DNA from: Shewanella khirikhana
GTDB taxonomy: Bacteria > Pseudomonadota > Gammaproteobacteria > Enterobacterales > Shewanellaceae
DNA length: 64,000 nt
Reading direction: 5' to 3'
Assembly: GCF_003957745.1 (NCBI RefSeq)
Contig: NZ_CP020373.1
Coordinates: 4,015,501-4,079,500 of the forward strand
Shown in pieces: positions 24,475 through 33,630 of this stretch; position 1 is the stretch's first letter, and each line of letters begins with the position of its first letter. The notes below the pieces were generated by a model. That model saw only the letters and a program-made list of their open reading frames with translations. It ran no database searches and was not told the origin of the DNA. A program made the position numbers and the translations under genes.

Positions 24475-25419
24475 TTATGGGTATGGCTCGAGGAAGTAGC
24501 TGCCCCAGCCAATCATATTGCCCTTGCCGTTGTACCAGTTGTCGCTGCCCTGAGCCCAGGCGGTGTCTTCACCGATAAAGAAGCCATCCACAGGCACGGC
24601 CACCAGGGTGATCTGACGATTCACCACGTCGTTGCTGTTCTTGCACAGCAGCACCAGACCTTCGAAGCTGTCGGCGTTGTAGCCGCTGCCATTGCTCAGT
24701 GCCATATCCACAATTTCCAGCGCCTTGGCTTCATCCCAGCTGATGCCGCCGCCTGAATTCACCGGTGGGTTGTCATCAATCAGCTTCCACAGCGCGGCCT
24801 GAATTTCTTTCCAGCTGTATTCGGGATAAAGGCTCCAGTCCTGATTGAGGATCCAAGAGGCGTAGCCGAGGTTTTCTTCACGGTCGACAATACCAAGGTC
24901 CTGATCGTTGAGTGAACGCAGCTCACAGTTGGTGTAGGTGGTGCCGGGCGAGATGCTGCGGCCAAAATCGATACACCAGGCATCCAGCGGTCCCATGCCG
25001 TTGATATAAGCGTTGAAATAAGAGTCGCCACCGGGGAACTGCACCATGTAAGACACGGTGCCGCCGATGGGATAGGCCGATTGCTTGCTCTCGGCGTGGT
25101 AGGCCACGTATTGGTCAACCGCATCCACGTCCACCATGTAGGTGTCGCTTAAGCTGCAACCCAGATCGTGATAATAGGGGAACTGCCCCGGTGCGGCGCT
25201 TGTGGGCGCTTCATTGCCCACATACAGATGTGATGCACCCAGGCACCAACCCACTTCCGTCACCTGCGCCGTCACCACCAGCTGGTTCCCGATAAAGAAG
25301 GTTTCCACCTCGCCTATGGGTTGGTTCTTACCGGCAAACAGGGTGCGGGTGGAGGCATCCGCCAGCCCTGCGGCGCTCAGCAGCACAAGCATCAGTATGG
25401 CATTCACTATGGTTCTCAT
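24475..25419 (-). CDS. Secreted protein with possible Cys-Gln thioester insert
   Basis: Secreted protein of 314 residues with a Sec signal peptide (cleavage near ADA-ST, residue 24). The chain has two elements. The first and last thirds form a domain found in many exported proteins: TRTLFAGKNQPIGEVETFF, WCLGASHLYVGN, APGQFPYYHDLGC, and the final EDTAWAQGSDNW. The middle carries WCIDFGRSI and EIQAALWKLIDD, which resemble the Cys and the TQxA-type Gln of thioester domains used for covalent adhesion. The ATG at 25419 has GGAG 10 bp upstream and is preferred over 25431. It lies next to the pilin gene. The thioester reading is inference. Confidence 0.65.
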   Translation of the reverse strand: MRTIVNAILMLVLLSAAGLADASTRTLFAGKNQPIGEVETFFIGNQLVVTAQVTEVGWCLGASHLYVGNEAPTSAAPGQFPYYHDLGCSLSDTYMVDVDAVDQYVAYHAESKQSAYPIGGTVSYMVQFPGGDSYFNAYINGMGPLDAWCIDFGRSISPGTTYTNCELRSLNDQDLGIVDREENLGYASWILNQDWSLYPEYSWKEIQAALWKLIDDNPPVNSGGGISWDEAKALEIVDMALSNGSGYNADSFEGLVLLCKNSNDVVNRQITLVAVPVDGFFIGEDTAWAQGSDNWYNGKGNMIGWGSYFLEPYP

Positions 25420-25815
25420 AACTGTCTCCATATTTCTCGTTATTGGATGTAAGCCCTTACAGGCCTGGAAGACTGATATGGCAAAGAGAATGCCAAAAAT
25501 TATCCTGTTGTTTTAAAAGATTTTAGTGATTTATACCAAAGCAAGTTGTGAGCACTTATGTCAACTAAAGGTTGCAAATAAGTTGGCTAAAGCCTGACTT
25601 TTCGTGGGGTTTAAGGTGTGTATCATTTTTGATACTGCAGTAAACAGTTTTGATACCGACTTGAACCATTTCAGGCGCGAGACCGCCACAGTCGCGGTGC
25701 AGAATTAACCCTTTGCAAGCCTGTACGGTAATTATTCAGATTTGTGCGGCCCGCCATGGCAGCCGTTCAGGCACTTGGGTAAACTCGCGCCAATCACGCC
25801 CAACGGAGGATGAGG
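25420..25815. other. 396-bp divergent gap with repeated TGATAC boxes
   Basis: No gene. The region contains GTATCA-tttt-TGATAC at 25620-25635 (perfect inverted repeat) and a further TGATAC at 25651-25656, 21 bp from the second half-site, about two helical turns. These lie in front of the pilin-like gene and are candidate activator sites. AT-rich DNA at 25500-25640 may hold promoters for both divergent genes; none was assigned. Confidence 0.45.
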
Positions 25816-26364
25816 ATGTCCCTTCGCCAATCGCAAACCGGCTTCACCCTGATTGAACTCGTCGTTGTCATCATAGTGCTGGGGATCCTGGCCGTCGTCG
25901 TCCTGCCACGCTTTATCAATCTGGCACCAGAGGCCAAATCCGCCGCGCTGGAAGCCCAGTACGCAGCCTTTGAAGATGCAGTGCGCCTGTACCACAGCGG
26001 CTATCTGACCGGCGGTCACAGCGGCGCTATCGACAACCTTGCCACCTTTGGTGATGGCACTGTTGACTCCACCACCAACGGCTGGCCCTACGCCACCGAA
26101 GGCACAGCCACCCACCTGTTCAACGCCTGCGAGCAGCTCTGGCACGGCCTGACCAGTACCGACCTCAGCATTGCCTATGTGGTGGATGCCGACCTGCCCA
26201 CCACCGACGCCGACATTGCTTACACCTATGCCAGCAGCCCGCACACCTGTATTTACCGCGCCAGCTACTTTATTCAGCGCAACGAGCCAACCTTGATCAT
26301 GGAGTATCAGGTCGACAGTGGTCAGGTAACCGTGCGCCGCGCCCATTGGCAACCTCAGCCCTGA
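25816..26364 (+). CDS. Type IV pilin-like (MSHA-type) protein
   Basis: Prepilin of 182 residues. The leader is short (MSLRQSQTG), followed by the processed FTLIELVVVIIVLGI, with Glu5 after the cleavage site, so it should be cut and methylated by PilD. The globular domain (about 40-182) has a cysteine pair (ACEQLW and HTCIYRA) that likely forms the D-region disulfide, and its style is MSHA-like. No other pilus gene is adjacent, so it is an orphan or accessory pilin. AACGGAGGA sits 5 bp before the ATG at 25816; the ATG at 25810 overlaps it. Confidence 0.85.
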   Translation: MSLRQSQTGFTLIELVVVIIVLGILAVVVLPRFINLAPEAKSAALEAQYAAFEDAVRLYHSGYLTGGHSGAIDNLATFGDGTVDSTTNGWPYATEGTATHLFNACEQLWHGLTSTDLSIAYVVDADLPTTDADIAYTYASSPHTCIYRASYFIQRNEPTLIMEYQVDSGQVTVRRAHWQPQP

Positions 26365-26449
26365 TCCTGCCACGATAAAAAGGGACTTTTTCGCAGCTTC
26401 GCCACAGGCGACTACACTCTAAAAAACCAAGGCAATCCGGAGAGCAAGC

Positions 26450-28450
26450 ATGAAGCTTCGCTTGGGTCTGTCCCTGTCTTTAGTATGTCTGCCGCTGCTG
26501 GCGGATGAGCAACAAGACATGGACAAGCTTTTGTCCATGTCATTGAGTGAACTTGGAAACCTGCGAGTTACCAGCGCCACCCTCACCGAAGAAACCCTGC
26601 TCAGTGTGCCCTCGGCCATGAGCCTGTATCGCCGTGAAGACATTCAGGCGCTGGGGGTGATTTATCTGCATCAACTGGCGGCGCTGGTGCCCGGCTTTCA
26701 AACCCAGCGCATGGATGACAGTGGCCTCAACGCCACGCTCTCGGCCCGCGGCCGCCACCTTGGCGCCTCATCGCGGGAAGTGCTGGTTCTGATTGATGGC
26801 CAGCGCATCAACGACGACTGGACCGGCGGCAGCAACTTTCAGGATCGGCTGATCAATATCGAAAACGCCGAGCGCATCGAGTTTATCCGCGGCCCCGGCA
26901 GTGCCATCTACGGCAGTAATGCCCTGATGGGGGTGATAAACATAGTCACAGGCGGCGCCAGGACGCTGAAACTCGGCGGCGGCAGTCAGGGGGTAGCCAG
27001 GGCCAGCGGTCAATGGCAGTTTGGCGACCAGACCCGCAACCTTGCGCTATTCGGCGCCCTCGAGCAAAGAGACGGCCACAACTACCTCCTCAGCGAGCCC
27101 TCACCCGATCCCGCCACCCCGGATTTCGTCAATGCCCGCGACCCGGCTGAGCTTGGCGACCTTTATCTCAAGGCCAGCTTCGATGAGTTTCGCTTCAGCG
27201 GCCGTTACCAGCGCCGCCGCAGCCATGATTTTTACGTGGTCGGCTATGTTGCCGGTGACACAGGCAAAGCCAATTCCGACAGCTGGCACACCAGCCTTGG
27301 CTGGCAACACAGCTGGGCCAACGCCATAAGCCTCAGCGGCCAGCTGTCTTACAGCCACAAGAACATCGAACTTTATGCCCCCACCCAGCTGGCACCCGAG
27401 CCCATCTTTCGGCCGCTGCAAAGCATCTTTGGCCGGGTGGAAGAGCAGGAGTGGGCGACCCAATGGACACTGCAGGGCCCCTGGAAACAGGCACGCTGGC
27501 TATTGGGCTGGGAGTGGCGTAATCCCACCCTCACAGATACCAGCGGCGCCATAGTGCCCCACAATGGCGAGGCACCCACGCTGTTCGACCTGTCGGCTGC
27601 CGACGGCCGCACCGTGCAGGGGCTATTCGGCCAGCTGCAATATCCGTTGCTGGACACACTGCAACTCACCCTGGGTCTCAGATACGACAACTACAGCGAT
27701 TTTGGCGGCCACACCAGCCCCAGAGTCGCGCTGGTGCAGCAGCTTGGCGACCAGCACAGCCTGAAGCTGATGTACTCAGAGGCGTTTCGCGCTCCCAGCC
27801 GGGTGGAAACCGGCTCCCGTGCCAGCGACGTGCTGACCGCCAATCCGGATCTCAGACCCGAAGTGGCCAAAACACTGGAACTGCTGTGGGCGCATCAATG
27901 GGCCGCGGGACTGTTCAGCATCAGCCTGTACGACACTGAGCTGAAAGATGCAGTGCTCGACAGCTTTGTCGCCCAGCCTGAGCCGGTACGCACCTGGGTG
28001 AATGGCTCCCAGCACATCAGCGGCGCCGAGCTTGAATGGCAATATCAATGGCTACCGCATTGGCAAAGCCGACTGGCGCTGAGCCACATCTTTCATCCGG
28101 GGCTGGAGCTCAATACCGAAGCCAGCAGCCTGGCGTCGATGAGCCTGAACTACGCCGACGGCCCCTGGTCGGCCGCGCTGTACGCCACTTGGGTCAGCGC
28201 CAAAAAAGATGCCAACGAACAGGACTACCCTCAGGATGTGAGCACGGTGGAGTACACCCGCCTTGGCAGTCGCGCCACCCTGGGCATGCACCTGGCGTGG
28301 CAGTGGCGGCCGCAGCTCAGGGTCACCCTGCACGGCGATAATCTGCTCGATGCCGAGTACCTTGATGTGGCGATTCGCCCCAACAATGCCGTGGGCGTGC
28401 CCGGCCCCGGGCGCAGCTGGATGCTGGGGTTGGAGTGGACTCCCAGATAA
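26450..28450 (+). CDS. TonB-dependent outer-membrane receptor
   Basis: Outer-membrane receptor of 666 residues with a signal peptide (to about residue 18). The plug domain (about 40-165) shows LSELGNLRVTSAT as the TonB-box-proximal region, ARGRHLGASSREVLVLIDG and the closing FIRGPGSAIYGSNALMGVINIV in parts. A 22-strand barrel follows from about residue 170. The C-terminus ends WMLGLEWTPR, with the final aromatic residue two positions in rather than at the end. The ligand is unknown; FepA-like receptors import siderophores, cobalamin or other iron compounds. A purine-rich AGAGCAAGC precedes the ATG. Confidence 0.85.
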   Translation: MKLRLGLSLSLVCLPLLADEQQDMDKLLSMSLSELGNLRVTSATLTEETLLSVPSAMSLYRREDIQALGVIYLHQLAALVPGFQTQRMDDSGLNATLSARGRHLGASSREVLVLIDGQRINDDWTGGSNFQDRLINIENAERIEFIRGPGSAIYGSNALMGVINIVTGGARTLKLGGGSQGVARASGQWQFGDQTRNLALFGALEQRDGHNYLLSEPSPDPATPDFVNARDPAELGDLYLKASFDEFRFSGRYQRRRSHDFYVVGYVAGDTGKANSDSWHTSLGWQHSWANAISLSGQLSYSHKNIELYAPTQLAPEPIFRPLQSIFGRVEEQEWATQWTLQGPWKQARWLLGWEWRNPTLTDTSGAIVPHNGEAPTLFDLSAADGRTVQGLFGQLQYPLLDTLQLTLGLRYDNYSDFGGHTSPRVALVQQLGDQHSLKLMYSEAFRAPSRVETGSRASDVLTANPDLRPEVAKTLELLWAHQWAAGLFSISLYDTELKDAVLDSFVAQPEPVRTWVNGSQHISGAELEWQYQWLPHWQSRLALSHIFHPGLELNTEASSLASMSLNYADGPWSAALYATWVSAKKDANEQDYPQDVSTVEYTRLGSRATLGMHLAWQWRPQLRVTLHGDNLLDAEYLDVAIRPNNAVGVPGPGRSWMLGLEWTPR

Positions 28451-28607
28451 CCGCAGGTGTCATCGTCAACTGTACTTCACGGTAAGGCGGCTATTGGCAC
28501 CGCTGATAACATTGAAAAAAATTCCGGGTGCTGGCAGTAACGGTTGATCGTTGTTAAGTTGGGATGTTTTACCAAGATTGACCAACAACAACGAAAAGGA
28601 AGTCTCC

Positions 28608-31346
28608 ATGACCATCATCCACAAACGGCGCCTCACTGGCATCGCCACGGCGCTGGTACTTGCCCTTGGCACTCTGGGGCCCATTCAGGCATACGCCGAC
28701 ATTCAAAAAGTCACCGAAGTAGAAGGCATCAGCGAATATCGCCTCGATAACGGCCTCAAGGTGCTGCTGTTCCCCGATCCAACCAAGGAAACCGTGACCG
28801 TTAACGTGACCTATCACGTCGGCTCCAAGCACGAAAACTACGGCGAAACCGGTATGGCGCACCTGCTGGAGCACCTGGTGTTCAAGGGCAGCCCCAAGCA
28901 CAAAGATATTCCGGCCGAATTGAGCAGCCACGGCGCCCGCCCCAACGGCACCACCTGGACCGACCGTACCAACTACTTTGAAACCTTCGCCGCCACCGAA
29001 GAAAACATCGACTGGGCGTTGTCTATGGAATCAGACCGCATGGTGAACTCCTTCATCGCCAAGAAGGATCTCGACAGCGAAATGACCGTGGTGCGCAACG
29101 AATTTGAAATGGGCGAAAACAGCCCGTTTCGCATCACGCTTCAGCGCATGCTGGCCTCGGCGTTCGAGTGGCACAACTACGGTAAAACCACCATTGGCGC
29201 CCGCTCAGATCTGGAAAATGTCTCCATCGAGCGGCTGCAGGACTTCTACCGCAAGTATTACCAGCCGGACAACGCCACCCTGATCGTGGCAGGTAAGTTC
29301 GAGCCCAAAACCATGCTGGCCAAGATTGAAAACACCTTCGGCGCCATTCCCAAGCCAAAGCGCACCATAGAGCCGCTGTATACCGTTGAACCGGCCCAGG
29401 ATGGTGAACGTCAGGTCACAGTGCGCCGCGTGGGTGATGTACAGCTGCTGGGCGCCACTTACCACGCTCCGCCGGGTGCCCATCAAGACTTCGCCGCCAT
29501 CGATGTACTGAGCGAAGTTCTGTCGGCCACCCCCAACGGCCGTCTGCACAAGGCGCTGGTGGAAAACAAGCTGGCCACCTCGGTGTTTGGCATGAACTTC
29601 CAGTGGCAGGATCCGGGCGTCGCCATCTTCCTTGCGGAGCTGGATAAGAGCGCCGACATCGACAAGGCCCAGGCGGTAATGCTGCAAACCCTGGAAGCGG
29701 TGAAAACCACCCCCATCACCGACAAAGAAGTGGAACTAGCCAAGCGCACCCTGCTGAAAAACCTGACCCTGGCGTTCAACTCTTCCGAGCGCATCGCGCT
29801 GGAGCTGTCTGAGTGGCTGGGCATGGGCGACTGGCGTCTGCTGTTCCTCAATCGCGACCGCCTGGAGCAGGTAACCGCCGCCGATGTGCAGCGCGCCGCG
29901 GAATACTACTTCACCCAGAACAACCGCACCCTTGGCCGCTTTATCCCCACAGATAAACCTGAGCGGGTGGAAATCCCTCTGGTAGCCGATGCCAGCGCGC
30001 TGGTGAAGGACTACAAAGGTCGTGAGCAAGTAGCGCAGGGCGAAGCCTTCGACCCGTCACAGGCCAATATCGATGCCCGCACCGAAACCCTGACGCTGGA
30101 CTCAGGCACCGAAGTGGCGCTGCTGGCCAAAAAGACCCGCGGTGAAGCCGTAGTGGTGCGCCTCACGGGTCAGTTTGGTGATTTGCGCAGCCTGTCAGGC
30201 AAAAACGCCGTCGCCGATGCAGTGGGCGACATGCTGATGCGCGGCTCAGGCAAGTACAGCCGCGAGCAAATCAAAGAAGAGCTGGATAAACTGCAGGCCA
30301 GCGTCAGTGTGGGCACCAACAACGGCAAACTGTTTGTGTCGCTGGAAACCACCAAAGCCAATCTGCAACCGGTACTGGCCATCATCACAGATGTGCTGCG
30401 TAACCCAAGCTTCCCCGAGAAGGAGTTTGACCTCTACAAGGACGAAGTGAAGGTTGCCATCGAGCAGAATCTGCAGGATCCCCAGTCGCTGGCCTTCAAT
30501 GCCCTTAATCGCCATCAGGCGCCTTATGGCAAAGATGATCCGCGCTACACCGGCAGCTTCGAAGAGCAACTGGCCGAACTGGACAAGCTGACCCTGAAGC
30601 AGGTGAAGCGTTATCACGCCGACTTCTTCAACAGCAAGCAGATGCAGGTTGCGGTGATTGGTGACTTCGACAAGGACGCCACCCTGGCATCACTCAAGAG
30701 CCTCACCGATGGCTGGAAGAGCAAGCAAGCCTATCAGCGTATTCCATCGCCCTACGTGAAGCTGGATAACAAGCCTGTGGTGTTCAACACCCCCGACAAG
30801 GAAAATGCCACCTTCGTTGCCTCCATGAGCGTGCCTGTGGGCGATATGAGCGCCGATGCGCCCGCCATGGTGCTGGGTAACTACATCCTCGGCGGTGGTT
30901 TCCTGAGTTCGCGTCTGGCCACCCGTCTGCGTCAGCAGGATGGTTTGAGCTACGGTGCCGGTTCCTTCTTCTCCATGAGCAGCGAAGACGAGCGCGCCGC
31001 CCTGGCCGCCTACGCCATCTGCGCGCCACAAAACCTCGCCAAAGTGGAAATGGGCTTTAAAGAAGAAATCGCCCGCCTGCTGAAAGACGGCTTTACCGCA
31101 GAAGAAGTGGAAGCGGCCAAGTCCGGTCTGCTGCAGGGTCGCAAGGTCAGCCGCTCCCAGGACAAGGAGCTGGTACGCACCCTGGCTGGCAACCTCAAGC
31201 TGGATCGCACCATGAGCTTCGACAATGCCTTCGAAGACAAGCTGGCCGCCCTCACCGCCGAAGACCTGAACAAGGCCTTCCGCAAGTATGTGAAGGTGGA
31301 TGACTTCGCGCTGATCCGCGCAGGCGATCAAAGCAAAGTGGAATAA
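28608..31346 (+). CDS. M16-family zinc peptidase (secreted, two-domain)
   Basis: Exported peptidase of 912 residues with a signal peptide ending AYA (residue 30). The N-terminal M16 domain carries the inverted zinc motif HLLEH (His85, Glu88, His89) and the third ligand Glu165 in VVRNEFEMGE. A second M16 domain from about residue 480 lacks the motif and serves as the inactive half, as in pitrilysin-like enzymes. It would degrade peptides in the periplasm. AAAAGGAAG lies 7 bp before the ATG at 28608; the upstream ATG at 28551 gives an unsupported extension. A terminator follows. Confidence 0.9.
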   Translation: MTIIHKRRLTGIATALVLALGTLGPIQAYADIQKVTEVEGISEYRLDNGLKVLLFPDPTKETVTVNVTYHVGSKHENYGETGMAHLLEHLVFKGSPKHKDIPAELSSHGARPNGTTWTDRTNYFETFAATEENIDWALSMESDRMVNSFIAKKDLDSEMTVVRNEFEMGENSPFRITLQRMLASAFEWHNYGKTTIGARSDLENVSIERLQDFYRKYYQPDNATLIVAGKFEPKTMLAKIENTFGAIPKPKRTIEPLYTVEPAQDGERQVTVRRVGDVQLLGATYHAPPGAHQDFAAIDVLSEVLSATPNGRLHKALVENKLATSVFGMNFQWQDPGVAIFLAELDKSADIDKAQAVMLQTLEAVKTTPITDKEVELAKRTLLKNLTLAFNSSERIALELSEWLGMGDWRLLFLNRDRLEQVTAADVQRAAEYYFTQNNRTLGRFIPTDKPERVEIPLVADASALVKDYKGREQVAQGEAFDPSQANIDARTETLTLDSGTEVALLAKKTRGEAVVVRLTGQFGDLRSLSGKNAVADAVGDMLMRGSGKYSREQIKEELDKLQASVSVGTNNGKLFVSLETTKANLQPVLAIITDVLRNPSFPEKEFDLYKDEVKVAIEQNLQDPQSLAFNALNRHQAPYGKDDPRYTGSFEEQLAELDKLTLKQVKRYHADFFNSKQMQVAVIGDFDKDATLASLKSLTDGWKSKQAYQRIPSPYVKLDNKPVVFNTPDKENATFVASMSVPVGDMSADAPAMVLGNYILGGGFLSSRLATRLRQQDGLSYGAGSFFSMSSEDERAALAAYAICAPQNLAKVEMGFKEEIARLLKDGFTAEEVEAAKSGLLQGRKVSRSQDKELVRTLAGNLKLDRTMSFDNAFEDKLAALTAEDLNKAFRKYVKVDDFALIRAGDQSKVE

Positions 31347-31367
31347 TCCGCCGCTTAACCAAAACAA

Positions 31368-31396
31368 AACCGGCCGCAATCGCGGCCGGTTTTTTT
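31368..31396. terminator. Bidirectional terminator between M16 and S8 genes
   Basis: AACCGGCCGC-aatc-GCGGCCGGTT, a 10-bp stem followed by a T-run on the plus strand and TTTTGTTTT on the minus strand. It ends both converging genes. Confidence 0.92.
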
Positions 31397-31411
31397 ATGG
31401 GCGGAGCAATA

Positions 31412-32812
31412 TCAGTTGGCGGGGGCGTAAGCCTTGCCGTGACCGTAGACATCATCTCGACCGGGCTTGCCCAGATCCTGAGCCAGACGGCGCATTTCCG
31501 CTTCCAGTTTTGGTGGGTCCATGCGGCCACCGTTGGCGCTCACAATCAGTGCCGCCACACCGGCGGCGTGTGGCGAGGCCATGGAAGTACCCACTGACCA
31601 GTACCAGCCGTTGTTACCGGTGGAGAACACAAAGTCAAACACGTAGCAGGAACGGGTCAGACCGGCCACGGTGCAGGGTGAAGTACCGCCTGGGATAAAC
31701 AGGCTGCTGTAGTCGCCGCCTGGTGCGCCAAAGTGAATTTCTGACTGGCCGAAGTTAGAGTAAATGGCCAGGTTATCCAGATTGGCACCCGGGTTGGCAC
31801 CCCACAGCTGCGGGCCAAGGGCCGAAACGGCATTCACCGCCGGCAGGCTGGATGGCAGGTGCATCAGGCTGTCGGTTTTGTCCAGATCGGTCGCTTCGTT
31901 ACCGGCAGACGCAAACAGGGTCACGCCATGCTGACGGGCATAGGTCGCGGCCTTGGAATAAGCGCCAATAAACTGGGCAATACCGTCTTTGCCGCCCACG
32001 TCATAACGAATGTCGTCAGAGGTATCGTAGGGGGTGTCGTTCACATCGAACAGGCCATTGCGGCGCACCGCCAGCCCCAGGCTCATGTTGATTACGTCCA
32101 CATCATTGTCGGCGGCATAAACCATAGCCTGCATGGTGCCATAGGAGCTGCCGCGGCCAGTGTCGGCCGACAGCACCTTGAGGATCACCAGTTCCGCTTC
32201 AGGGGCAATACCGATAGAGCCAATACCGTTATCGGCGGCGGCAATAGTACCTGCGGTGTGGGAGCCATGGTTGGAGGTGGTGGTACCGGCGTAATCCCAG
32301 GCTTCACCGTCGATAAAGGAGCGGCTCAGCGCGGCATTGATGTTGGGAGCCAGATCCGGATGGTCGCCATCGGCACCGCTGTCCAGCACCGCCACACGGA
32401 CGCCCTGACCACGGTAACCGGCGTTCCAGGCATCCACGGCGCCTACCGCCACGTGACCCCATTGCAGGTCGAAGAAGCGATCGTTATCGCCGCTGGCAGG
32501 TGGATTGCCGTAGTCGGCATCCATGCTCACGGTCAGCTCCTGGGCATTGACCATGGCGTCGGCCACTTCTGGCACAAAGGCCGTGGCATCAGGCACCAGC
32601 GCCAGGCCAGTTGCAGAGGCTGCATCAACCGAGCCAAAGGCCACCTGACACACACCAATTTGCGGAATACAGCTCTTGAGCACACCACCTTTGGCGGCGA
32701 CCTCAGCGGCCACTTTTTGCTGATCAAACTTGCCGTTTACATCAAGAATGAAATCCATCCCATAGGCCTGGCCGGCACAGAGTACGGCCATGGCGAGCAG
32801 TGTCTTTTTCAT
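31412..32812 (-). CDS. Subtilisin-like serine protease (S8), secreted
   Basis: Secreted protease of 466 residues with a signal peptide (about residue 18). A propeptide-like region with three of the early cysteines (SCIPQIGVC) precedes the S8 domain from about residue 115. The triad is Asp144 in VAVLDSGADGDHPD, His185 in NHGSHTAGTI and Ser near 409 in GTSMASPHAAGV, with the oxyanion Asn in SAGNEA. No extra C-terminal domain is present. AAGGACGC precedes the ATG at 32812; an upstream start is not needed. It is convergent with the M16 gene; both would act on extracytoplasmic peptides. Confidence 0.9.
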   Translation of the reverse strand: MKKTLLAMAVLCAGQAYGMDFILDVNGKFDQQKVAAEVAAKGGVLKSCIPQIGVCQVAFGSVDAASATGLALVPDATAFVPEVADAMVNAQELTVSMDADYGNPPASGDNDRFFDLQWGHVAVGAVDAWNAGYRGQGVRVAVLDSGADGDHPDLAPNINAALSRSFIDGEAWDYAGTTTSNHGSHTAGTIAAADNGIGSIGIAPEAELVILKVLSADTGRGSSYGTMQAMVYAADNDVDVINMSLGLAVRRNGLFDVNDTPYDTSDDIRYDVGGKDGIAQFIGAYSKAATYARQHGVTLFASAGNEATDLDKTDSLMHLPSSLPAVNAVSALGPQLWGANPGANLDNLAIYSNFGQSEIHFGAPGGDYSSLFIPGGTSPCTVAGLTRSCYVFDFVFSTGNNGWYWSVGTSMASPHAAGVAALIVSANGGRMDPPKLEAEMRRLAQDLGKPGRDDVYGHGKAYAPAN

Positions 32813-33080
32813 GTTGCGTCCTTGAATTATGGTTATTGTCACGACAGTGGACATCACCGGGCACAACAGTCCAGGGAAGCGCATCCCTAAGACACCGGAC
32901 CTACTGCAGCTGCCTTAGCATTACCCGAATGACCCACACAATACAACTCCGCTCAGTGTGTCGGAATAAGACCCCCTACCAATGGCTGAGGCTAAACCAT
33001 CGTTTATACTGAAAAAATTCCCCGGGGTTGCCCAAAGCCTGTTCCCGCCGTAACTTATTGCTGTTCAGGGGGGACGCAAA

Positions 33081-33476
33081 ATGATTAAACAGGTCGGCAA
33101 TACCGTCATCAAAGACAAGCACATCGCCAGCTGCCACTGCGGCGCTGTGGTGCTGGAACTTTCACTGCCCGACGGCATAGTGTCGCCCCGTCACTGCAAC
33201 TGCTCCATGTGTCGTCGTCGCGGCGCCGTGGTGGCCAGCGTACCTCTGTCGGGACTCAAAATCCTCAAAGGCCAGGACGCCCTGCGCCAATACCAGTTCA
33301 ACACCCATACCGCCAGACACTTCTTTTGCGGCCACTGCGGTATTTACACCCACCACCAGCGCCGCTCCAATCCTGCCGAATTTGGCTACAACGTCGGTTG
33401 CCTCGAGGGCGTGGATCCCTTCCTGCTGGGGCCGGTTGCGGTGGCCGATGGCGTGCATCACCCGTCTGACAGATAA
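33081..33476 (+). CDS. GFA (Gfa/CENP-V) zinc-fold protein
   Basis: Protein of 131 residues with the GFA fold. It has CHCGAVVLELS (about residues 15-26), RHCNCSMCRRRGAV (about 37-50) and FFCGHCGIYTHHQRRS (about 84-99). These cysteines bind zinc; a final GCLEG cysteine follows. Members act on glutathione adducts of formaldehyde in some species, but most are uncharacterised. The GGGGGGACG ribosome site lies 7 bp before the ATG. A TATACT-like -10 lies about 70 bp upstream (33006-33011). A second GFA gene is found at 39493. Confidence 0.85.
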   Translation: MIKQVGNTVIKDKHIASCHCGAVVLELSLPDGIVSPRHCNCSMCRRRGAVVASVPLSGLKILKGQDALRQYQFNTHTARHFFCGHCGIYTHHQRRSNPAEFGYNVGCLEGVDPFLLGPVAVADGVHHPSDR

Positions 33477-33551
33477 CCCCAGTGTCCACGCCAATCAAAA
33501 GTTGCAAAAATTGCATGCGTTAACATAAAAACTCCAGTAGCATCTTTTTCA

Positions 33552-33614
33552 GACAGTTACTGTCGTTACGCCTGAAATCCGACAATCCGCGTGGGGACGC
33601 GAGATTGTCTTTTT
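33552..33614 (+). promoter_or_regulatory. Leader hairpin with T-run before DUF2167 gene
   Basis: A palindrome GACAGTTACTGTC at 33552-33564 is followed by the stem GACAATC-CGCG / CGCG-a-GATTGTC (33581-33591 and 33598-33609) and TTTTTC. The stem is 11 bp with one bulged A and the T-run begins at 33610, only 21 bp before the next start codon. It is terminator-like but lies in the leader, so it may be an attenuator. It may otherwise terminate the GFA gene. Confidence 0.55.
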
Positions 33615-33630
33615 CTTCAAGGATGAACCT

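Noticed and set aside
28490..28560. Sigma-54 promoter before the M16 gene
   Set aside because: TGGCAG is present, but the -12 GC is missing and spacing is off by one.
31859..32890. Long plus-strand frame opposite the S8 protease gene
   Set aside because: Antisense shadow; the minus strand has the complete Asp-His-Ser triad.
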